Shown: piece after piece, positions 7,522 to 12,146 of the stretch
Position numbering within the stretch: position 1 is the stretch's first letter
Layout: every line of letters begins with the position of its first letter
From: Mageeibacillus sp. UBA5770
GTDB taxonomy: Bacteria > Bacillota_A > Clostridia > Saccharofermentanales > Saccharofermentanaceae
DNA: 12,146 nucleotides
Assembly: GCA_002418705.1 (NCBI GenBank)
Contig: DIEQ01000041.1
Span: forward strand, 39,749-51,894
Direction of reading: 5' to 3'
Program-made: the position numbers and the translations under genes
The notes under the pieces: model-generated
What the model was told of the DNA's origin: nothing
The model's input: the letters and a program-made list of their open reading frames with translations, nothing else
The model's database searches: none

Positions 7522-8491
7522 GCAGTCTATTTAATTCCTCCAAGGAATTCTCCACCCTTCCCTTATTTATTTTGATATTGTCAGGTGAAATTCCATTTTC
7601 AAAAAGTATGCGAAGAAATTCACTGTCGGTCAGTCGGGAATCGGAATAGTTATATACTAATATGCTGTTCCCATGTGTTACATATGTGTAATTACTGTAT
7701 GACTTTGCCAGTGTTTCAGCCACGGCTTTCGGATTGCTGTCTGAAATCAAATACAATACTTTATCCCAGGTTCTGCACAGATCTGCGACAGAACCAAAGA
7801 AATGTATGGAACCTTCCAGTACATAGGCAACTTTATCACAGCAGACACCGATAAGTTTGGGCTGGTTGGTACCGATTACAATACTTCCACGTTCTTTTAT
7901 ATAAGAACAGATCTTCATAATCGAACGAACCTGACTATCCGTAAAGTCATATTCCAGTACGTTGAATACAACAAGGGTGCTGTTGGAATCAGCTGCTGCC
8001 AGAAGCTCAATGATTAATTTCTCGGTATCGCTTAAATCTGCGATTTGGGAAAGCGCAATATAATCCAATCCATATTCAATAAGTGTATCAAGATGCTTTT
8101 TTTGTCTGTTCTTCAAGGAAATCCCAGAATATGACGTAACAAATACCAGAAACTCGAGTACGGTCATATTGTCATAAAGCATATTGGGTGTATCTATGTA
8201 GAAGAGATGCGGCAGAATAAGGCGTTTTTTCTGCATCATTCCTTTTTCCGCAAGTACGCATTTTCCGCTGTAATAAGGTCGGACATTAGCAAGGATTTCC
8301 AGAAGAAGTCTGGCCTCCTGCTTCACTTTTGCAGTAATACCGACAGCCTCACCCATCAATACTTCAAAAGAAATATTCTTAAGGATTCTATCAAGCTCGC
8401 CGGATCTGAAGTAATGCTCCGCTGAGCAGATATCTGACATCATGACTGCTTTTTTAATCTGATTATTCGAAAAGTTATCTGTTAGTAACAT
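7511..8491 (-). CDS. ABC ATPase homologue lacking all nucleotide-binding motifs (pseudo-ATPase)
   Basis: This 326-aa cytoplasmic protein follows the ABC-2 ATPase fold from end to end. The A-strand pattern is ILKNISFEVLMGEAVGI, and a mid-domain region has TVLEFLVF. The terminal extension ends NSLEELNRL, like the usual SLEDVFLEL. Yet the catalytic motifs are gone. The Walker A slot aligns without gaps as AKVKQEARL (52-60) in place of GPNGAGKST. The signature is LSDTE (153-157) in place of LSGGQ. Walker B is LVVFNV (173-178) in place of hhhhDE, and the switch is GTNQP in place of xTHD. The frame is intact and coupled to its neighbours, so this is a maintained protein rather than a decayed gene. 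An upstream in-frame ATG at 8521, directly after the sipW stop, has no ribosome binding site. The ATG at 8491 has GGAGGAG at close spacing and is preferred. It probably pairs with the downstream permease as a structural or regulatory subunit. Confidence 0.82.
   Translation of the reverse strand: MLLTDNFSNNQIKKAVMMSDICSAEHYFRSGELDRILKNISFEVLMGEAVGITAKVKQEARLLLEILANVRPYYSGKCVLAEKGMMQKKRLILPHLFYIDTPNMLYDNMTVLEFLVFVTSYSGISLKNRQKKHLDTLIEYGLDYIALSQIADLSDTEKLIIELLAAADSNSTLVVFNVLEYDFTDSQVRSIMKICSYIKERGSIVIGTNQPKLIGVCCDKVAYVLEGSIHFFGSVADLCRTWDKVLYLISDSNPKAVAETLAKSYSNYTYVTHGNSILVYNYSDSRLTDSEFLRILFENGISPDNIKINKGRVENSLEELNRLHDL
7533..7549 (-). promoter_or_regulatory. Hairpin containing the permease ribosome binding site
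   Basis: On the minus strand AATTCCT-TGG-AGGAATT is a perfect 7-bp inverted repeat with a 3-base loop. It includes the GGAGG that serves the permease-fusion gene. It lies inside the end of the pseudo-ATPase gene, so ribosomes finishing that gene would melt it. This suggests translational coupling that keeps the two products in proportion. Confidence 0.5.
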
Positions 8492-8521
8492 GACTCCTCC
8501 ATAAAAGAGAAAAGACTGCAT

Positions 8522-9046
8522 TTATGTCAGGGGAACTTTCAGAACAAGAACGGCAGATACAGCCGAAGGCGCAACAACTTCACTGTCAGGCGAATTAATT
8601 ACATTATCGCCTTTCGTTTTATAGCCATTTGTACCATCATCCATCGTTACAACCTCAATAATACGATGCGTTATGATCATATCCTTTGAGTTAATAAAAG
8701 TAATGATATCCCCCACTTTCAAGCTGTCTGCATCTTCAGGGGTTTGGGACAGGATAATACTTCCAACCGGTAATGTTGGATCCATACTGGCAGATTCAAT
8801 TTCATAAAGTTGAAATCCAAAAACAACAGGTGTCTTGCCGCCTGACTTGGCCAACAGAATAAGAATCAGTACTGCAGAAAGAAGCACAACAGCAATTCCA
8901 AACATAATATTCATATTGAAATGTAGTATTTTTCCGGGCAAAAAACTGCGTTTGGGGAATGATTTCCCTTCAAAGTCAGAATCTGCCAGTTCCTGCTGCA
9001 TTTTTTGAATCTGGTCGTGTGTCGTATAGCCGTTACGTAAAGGCAT
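8522..9046 (-). CDS. sipW: SipW-type (ER-type) signal peptidase I
   Basis: This 174-aa membrane peptidase should cleave the signal peptides of the two TasA-like clients in the cassette. About 44 residues of hydrophilic N-terminus precede one membrane segment (about 45-66). The S26 boxes follow: ESASMDPTLPVG with nucleophile Ser87, LKVGDIITF, and ITHRIIEV with His127. The last takes the place of the lysine used by ordinary bacterial enzymes and is the mark of the SipW/ER type. YKTKGDN with Asp147 and a SPDSE segment come next. The ATG at 9046 has GGAG six bases upstream; the longer frame begins with a TTG lacking one. Unusually the protein stops soon after the catalytic core at VLVLKVPLT, so the C-terminal membrane segment typical of SipW is absent. 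The fusion protein downstream carries such a segment. Confidence 0.9.
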   Translation of the reverse strand: MPLRNGYTTHDQIQKMQQELADSDFEGKSFPKRSFLPGKILHFNMNIMFGIAVVLLSAVLILILLAKSGGKTPVVFGFQLYEIESASMDPTLPVGSIILSQTPEDADSLKVGDIITFINSKDMIITHRIIEVVTMDDGTNGYKTKGDNVINSPDSEVVAPSAVSAVLVLKVPLT

Positions 9047-9052
9047 AAGATT

Positions 9053-9056
9053 CTCC
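9053..9056 (-). promoter_or_regulatory. Ribosome binding site that sets the sipW start
   Basis: GGAG lies six bases before the ATG at 9046, on the minus strand. The alternative TTG start at 9082 has only TCTCTTTGA upstream, so the shorter 174-aa form is favoured. Confidence 0.65.
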
Positions 9057-9122
9057 GTATAATTTGATGTCAGTAATGTCAATCAAAGAGATGCAATGCA
9101 TTGTATTCTATAATATAAATGC

Positions 9123-9156
9123 AAAGAAAGGGCTTCCCCATTATTAGGGAAGCCCT
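9123..9156 (-). terminator. Terminator-like hairpin between the small client and sipW (probable attenuator)
   Basis: On the minus strand TGGGAAGCCC-type symmetry gives a perfect 10-bp stem: AGGGCTTCCC type arms at 9129-9138 and 9147-9156, with an 8-base loop. It is followed by TTTCTTTG, an interrupted T tract. I see no convincing promoter between it and sipW, so partial read-through would give much client protein and little peptidase. This ratio logic is inference. Confidence 0.75.
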
Positions 9157-9174
9157 CAGCAATTAAATGATTGT

Positions 9175-9708
9175 TTATGCCTGTGTTCCGGTTACTGATA
9201 CAGTCACGGCCGTTCCGAATGAGTGTCCGGCATAAGCGATGTCGCCTGCTGCGGACGGCCAGGTAATGGCAACCCGGTAGGTGTTTGTGGCAGCAGTTGT
9301 ACCGAAAGAATCAGTAACAGAAAGTACACCTGCACCGTTTGTCAGTGAACCTGTTGATAAAGTAGTCAAATTATCGATAGTGGTAACTTCAGCTGTTAAC
9401 GGAACAATAATTGATTTGCCTGAAGCAGCTTCAAACGTTACGGAAATAGCAAGATCCATCGGTACTTCAGATGTAATAGTTCCGTCGTTATTTGAGACGG
9501 TAAAGTCCATATAAATTGTCTCCGAAGGTGCAATCAGAACATCAGTCGTAAAGTTATCTTCACCTTCACCGGTAAGCTTGAAGTTCTTAGCCATTGCTGA
9601 ACCTGAAGCAATCGGATTCAATGTAACCGTATAAGCGGCCAGTGTGCCTGAGACCATAGATGCAACAATCGTAAGAACAAGAGCAGACATGAGCAATAAC
9701 TTTTTCAT
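9175..9708 (-). CDS. TasA/camelysin-like secreted protein with SipW-type signal peptide, 177 aa
   Basis: This is a likely abundant surface-fibre subunit or matrix protein. The leader has KK, a hydrophobic core, then SGTLAAYTVTLN and ASGSAMAKNFKL, the pattern seen in SipW-dependent proteins (compare GTLAYFTD...FxAGxLDL in TasA and camelysin). Cleavage is expected near LAA at residues 23-25. The mature chain of about 150 residues is Thr/Ser/Ala-rich and strand-forming. It contains IAPSETIYMDFTVSNN (59-74), which parallels the PGDS...F.(L/V).NNG strand pair of the TasA fold. There are no Cys residues, no sortase motif and no second membrane segment. A strong promoter lies upstream, GAGGGGG precedes the ATG, and a terminator-like hairpin follows, all fitting high expression. 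Fibre formation is inferred from family resemblance and context, not shown. Confidence 0.85.
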   Translation of the reverse strand: MKKLLLMSALVLTIVASMVSGTLAAYTVTLNPIASGSAMAKNFKLTGEGEDNFTTDVLIAPSETIYMDFTVSNNDGTITSEVPMDLAISVTFEAASGKSIIVPLTAEVTTIDNLTTLSTGSLTNGAGVLSVTDSFGTTAATNTYRVAITWPSAAGDIAYAGHSFGTAVTVSVTGTQA

Positions 9709-9745
9709 TATGTTTCCCCCTCATATTTAGCCAGCATTTTACGTT

Positions 9746-9774
9746 AGTTTAATAGTTTGGACATTTATTGTCAA
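9746..9774 (-). promoter_or_regulatory. Sigma-A promoter of the SipW cassette
   Basis: On the minus strand a perfect TTGACA (9769-9774) is followed after 17 bases by TAAACT (9746-9751). The expected start near 9739 gives a leader of about 30 bases before the 177-aa client. The AT-rich stretch from 9775 to 9919 upstream holds no gene; I see no clear operator in it. Confidence 0.82.
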
Positions 9775-9919
9775 CGCTTTGATCACAAATTATGCTATTT
9801 ATCTTCACAATTCTTCGCATTTAATTCGGATATTTGCTTAAATATGACCTATTCAGGTATTTATTAACAAAATCGAGCTAATTATCAGCGCTTATTTTAT
9901 ATTATCAAATTATGCCGGC

Positions 9920-9955
9920 AAAAAACCGGTCAGATCCAATTGGGATTCTGACCGG
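9920..9955 (-). terminator. Strong intrinsic terminator of the surface-protein gene
   Basis: On the minus strand CCGGTCAGA and TCTGACCGG form a 9-bp stem, extended inward by TCC/GGA after one bulged base. It is followed immediately by six T. It separates the surface-protein transcript from the SipW cassette promoter. Confidence 0.92.
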
Positions 9956-9986
9956 CTGTCTGAAAAAACAATAAAGGTTCTCTTAT

Positions 9987-11924
9987 TTACGTGATTTTTT
10001 CATAATAACTTCCGAAGTGTGAGCTTGAATAACCATAATATTTAATTGTATCATATGTAAATGTGTAAAAGATTTTTGTATACGAATCATACCAGGTGTT
10101 ATCCCCAACAATATCAAAATAAATATATGCTGAGGATCCGGCTGGGATTTCAATCCAGGAAATCGCGTAGCCGCTAGAATCTGTTAATTGCAGCAGTCTG
10201 TCGAAATCGTAATAGTCATAATCATAAAGAAGACAATCTTCATTGTATATCCTTATGGGCTGTGACCCTGTATTTTGAAAATAGATGGCTATATTTCCCG
10301 TATTTAAGTTAGTATACGAACTGCATATTACGTTGTAATTCGGCTCGTATGGTGCCCGGGGAACAACCTGTACCTGCACAAACGCATCATACACTTTTAC
10401 AGTACCGGCAGTTCGGCATGCTCTCACCTTGTAATAATATGTTCTGTTAGCGGTTAGTCCGGAATCCTTGAAGGAAAGAAGCGATGTCTCTTTTATCATT
10501 ACAAAGGAAGTTGTCGCAGAAGTTGACCGATATATCTGGTAACTTGTTGCCCCCGAAACAGCGTTCCACCTTACGGTTGAACCATATAATGCGGACGATG
10601 CGCTTAAACCTGTCAGTGAATTGAGTGATGGCGCAGCATTTTTGATGGCTGAGAATGCTCCGTATCTTTTTGCAGTACCAACCATTCTAAAGGCTCTGAC
10701 TTTGTAATAATATTTCGTACCGGTAACCAGCCCGGTATTTAAAAGTGTAGTTGCAGATGTGGATTTTATTATGACAAACCCGCTTGTAGCAGATGTCGAT
10801 CGATATATTTCATATCCATTTGCCCCGGAAACAGCAGACCAGGTCAGGTTGATACTGTTATATGATGCACGTGCTGCTGTTAAGCCTGATACGGCTCCAA
10901 GCGTTGTTTTTACACTTTTGTATGCACTGTATGAGCCATACGTAATTACCGTTCCGGCGGTGCATTTTGCGCGGACTTTATAGTAATAAGTCTGTCCCGT
11001 TGAAACACCAGTATTTGCATAACTTAGGGATGAAGATTTACCAACAAGAGAATACGAACCTGTGGCGGAAGATGCGCGATAAACTTCATAAGATACCGCG
11101 CCTTTAACTGCACTCCAGGTAATCGTTATTTTATTATATGAGGAAGGAGTGGTTGAGATCACGGGTGCTGTAATTTGCCCGAAAACGGCTTTAATTGTTC
11201 TTGCGGATGTTACCGGAAAACTGTAAGTATATTGGGTTGAGACGTTTGTGGAACCTTCCAGCCAATACGCAAAATAGTAACCTGCGTTGGGAATTGCTGT
11301 AATAGTTGCCTGTGTTACACCATCATCGGCATATGTGCCGCCGCCTGAAACGGTACCGGCCGGTGTGCTGTTGACAAGTACAGAAATTCTATACTGGTTT
11401 ACAAGAAGTCCAATTGCACTATTTACCGCATCCGTCTTCCCTGTTACTTCCAGATTCGTGCTTTCAGGCATTGCAAAAGCCGAGTCCCTTGCGCTTATAA
11501 ATAAAGTCCAGCTGTCCGGAGTAAAATCAGCCTGATTCAATGCATTGGCTGAATTTACCGCAGCATCGAGAGCGGTCTTACCGGCAAATTCCAAAGCGTC
11601 TTTCGCATCGGCAATCGAATCTGCAGCCATATCAACAGTTAATTGGTCTGCATCAATATTGCTTTCGACTTCAATAGCCGACTGTATCGCACCTGAATAA
11701 TTATTCCAGGTTACATCAGAGTAATCCGTCGAAGTCAGATTATAGACGGTTCGGGTCATACCATCGCTGAATTCAAAATTGATTGCTGCTGTGAGTGCGG
11801 TTTTATCGGCAGCCGTTAATGCAAAAACAAAAGTCGGCAAACTGCAGATTATGGCAATAATAATAAAAAGAGTAATGAAAAATCGAGTTGATCCCCTTTT
11901 ATCAGTACAAACTTTTAACTTCAT
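9987..11924 (-). CDS. Secreted multidomain surface protein: FIVAR-like, InlB-like repeat, three fibronectin III domains
   Basis: This 645-aa exported protein is probably adhesive or matrix-associated. Domains in order are as follows. An ordinary Sec signal peptide (1-35) ends TFVFA before LTAADKT. Two helical FIVAR-like units span about 36-175; the second has the typical spacing DFTPDSWTLFISARDSA...GKTDAVNSAIGLL. A divergent InlB-type repeat (about 177-249) contains GGGTYADDGV, ITAIPNAGYYFAYW and AVFG. Three tandem fibronectin III domains (253-340, 343-432, 434-523) each show TWSAV-G---YE-YR and TYYYKVRA-like motifs. A Tyr/Asp-rich C-terminal domain (about 524-645) is unassigned. No LPXTG or S-layer anchor is visible, so attachment is unclear. 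The ATG at 11924 has GAGGA eight bases upstream; the longer frame starts at a TTG without one. It is transcribed apart from the SipW cassette, so a functional tie to it is only positional. Confidence 0.88.
   Translation of the reverse strand: MKLKVCTDKRGSTRFFITLFIIIAIICSLPTFVFALTAADKTALTAAINFEFSDGMTRTVYNLTSTDYSDVTWNNYSGAIQSAIEVESNIDADQLTVDMAADSIADAKDALEFAGKTALDAAVNSANALNQADFTPDSWTLFISARDSAFAMPESTNLEVTGKTDAVNSAIGLLVNQYRISVLVNSTPAGTVSGGGTYADDGVTQATITAIPNAGYYFAYWLEGSTNVSTQYTYSFPVTSARTIKAVFGQITAPVISTTPSSYNKITITWSAVKGAVSYEVYRASSATGSYSLVGKSSSLSYANTGVSTGQTYYYKVRAKCTAGTVITYGSYSAYKSVKTTLGAVSGLTAARASYNSINLTWSAVSGANGYEIYRSTSATSGFVIIKSTSATTLLNTGLVTGTKYYYKVRAFRMVGTAKRYGAFSAIKNAAPSLNSLTGLSASSALYGSTVRWNAVSGATSYQIYRSTSATTSFVMIKETSLLSFKDSGLTANRTYYYKVRACRTAGTVKVYDAFVQVQVVPRAPYEPNYNVICSSYTNLNTGNIAIYFQNTGSQPIRIYNEDCLLYDYDYYDFDRLLQLTDSSGYAISWIEIPAGSSAYIYFDIVGDNTWYDSYTKIFYTFTYDTIKYYGYSSSHFGSYYEKIT
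10356..11168 (-). repeat. Three tandem fibronectin III coding repeats
   Basis: Three consecutive units of about 88-90 codons share WSAVxGAxxYEIYRSTSAT and YYYKVRA motifs. Units two and three are most alike, and the third has WNAV and YQIYR variants. They encode likely spacer or adhesion modules and arose by internal duplication. Confidence 0.8.
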
Positions 11925-11984
11925 GTATGATATCCTCACTTTATATATATTTTTCTTATATCTCAAATAAAATCTTTATATATT

Positions 11985-12013
11985 ATATTATAACGATCAT
12001 CATGCCATTTCAA
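11985..12013 (-). promoter_or_regulatory. Candidate promoter of the surface-protein gene
   Basis: On the minus strand TTGAAA (12008-12013) precedes TAATAT (11985-11990) by 17 bases. A perfect TATAAT (11987-11992) lies at 15 bases in the same AT-rich run. Transcription would begin about 50 bases before the start codon. AT-richness makes chance matches likely. Confidence 0.5.
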
Positions 12014-12047
12014 TGATATTTGACAAATATCTAAATTATTTTTAATT

Positions 12048-12080
12048 AAAAAACTCCCGCCAGGAATATCCTGACAGGAG
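12048..12080 (-). terminator. Terminator of the tRNA-Tyr transcript
   Basis: On the minus strand CTCC plus TCCTG...CAGGA plus GGAG arms (12069-12080 with 12054-12065) form a stem with a small internal loop. It is followed by six T and further AT-rich sequence. It begins seven bases after the tRNA CCA end. Confidence 0.85.
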
Positions 12081-12086
12081 CTTTTC

Positions 12087-12146
12087 TGGTGGGAGGAGAT
12101 GGATTCGAACCATCGAAGTCACTGACGACAGATTTACAGTCTGTTC
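12087..12146 (-). tRNA. tRNA-Tyr (GTA), 3' portion, cut by window edge
   Basis: On the minus strand the anticodon arm ACAGA-CTGTAAA-TCTGT gives anticodon GTA (12135-12137). It is followed by a long variable arm of the type found in bacterial tRNA-Tyr. The T arm is GATGG-TTCGAAT-CCATC (12098-12114). The acceptor strand TCCTCCC is followed by discriminator A and an encoded CCA ending at 12087. The 5' half lies outside the window. Confidence 0.95.

Noticed and set aside
7511..8491. Treating the ABC homologue as a pseudogene
   Set aside because: The frame is uninterrupted, full length for the family and overlaps its partner gene; only the catalytic motifs are changed.
8492..8521. Pseudo-ATPase start directly after the sipW stop codon
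   Set aside because: TAA-ATG coupling is possible but there is no Shine-Dalgarno sequence, while the ATG ten codons later has GGAGGAG.
10356..11168. Repetitive stretch considered as CRISPR or intergenic repeat array
   Set aside because: The periodicity is about 265-270 bases, lies within one open frame and encodes fibronectin III domains.
12087..12146. tRNA-Tyr end considered as an integration site for a mobile element
   Set aside because: No integrase gene and no repeated copy of the tRNA 3' end are visible within the window.

Overview
The window looks like part of a low-to-moderate G+C Firmicutes chromosome, most likely an anaerobic clostridial lineage. The reasons are strong AGGAGG-type ribosome binding sites, a SipW-type (ER-like, Ser/His) signal peptidase, a cobalamin-riboswitch-controlled salvage operon, and a surface protein built of FIVAR-like, InlB-like and fibronectin III domains. 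The species cannot be named from sequence alone. Every gene I can support lies on the minus strand, so transcription runs from high to low coordinates.

Region 1 (12146 down to about 9920): the 3' part of a tRNA-Tyr gene with its terminator, then a separately transcribed secreted multidomain surface protein with its own promoter and a strong terminator.

Region 2 (about 9775 down to 5046) is the most unusual part. A textbook promoter drives a 177-aa secreted protein with a SipW/TasA-type signal peptide. A leaky-looking terminator hairpin follows, then an active-looking SipW signal peptidase. Next comes an ABC ATPase homologue in which every nucleotide-binding motif is lost. After that is a polytopic ABC-2-permease-like protein fused to a second SipW-like peptidase domain whose catalytic Ser and His are Thr and Glu. 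The cassette ends with a second, 332-aa protein with a SipW-type signal peptide and a long terminator hairpin that contains the last codons. I read this as a dedicated export and surface-fibre assembly cassette: two clients, one live peptidase, and a transporter-shaped membrane complex made of a pseudo-ATPase and a permease carrying a pseudo-peptidase. I do not recall this combination as a described system.

Region 3 (5013 to 4417): a lone unrecognised soluble protein of about 180 aa.

Region 4 (4372 down to 1): a cobalamin riboswitch with an intrinsic terminator precedes btuF-btuC-btuD-cobT-cobU. These encode corrinoid uptake (lipoprotein, permease, ATPase) followed by nucleotide-loop assembly: CobT activates the lower ligand and CobU, cut by the window edge, activates cobinamide. 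Imported corrinoid is therefore remodelled into cobalamin, and the end product should shut the operon off through the riboswitch.

Several starts were moved inward from the longest open frame to an ATG with a better Shine-Dalgarno sequence: cobT, the 180-aa protein, the pseudo-ATPase, sipW and the surface protein.
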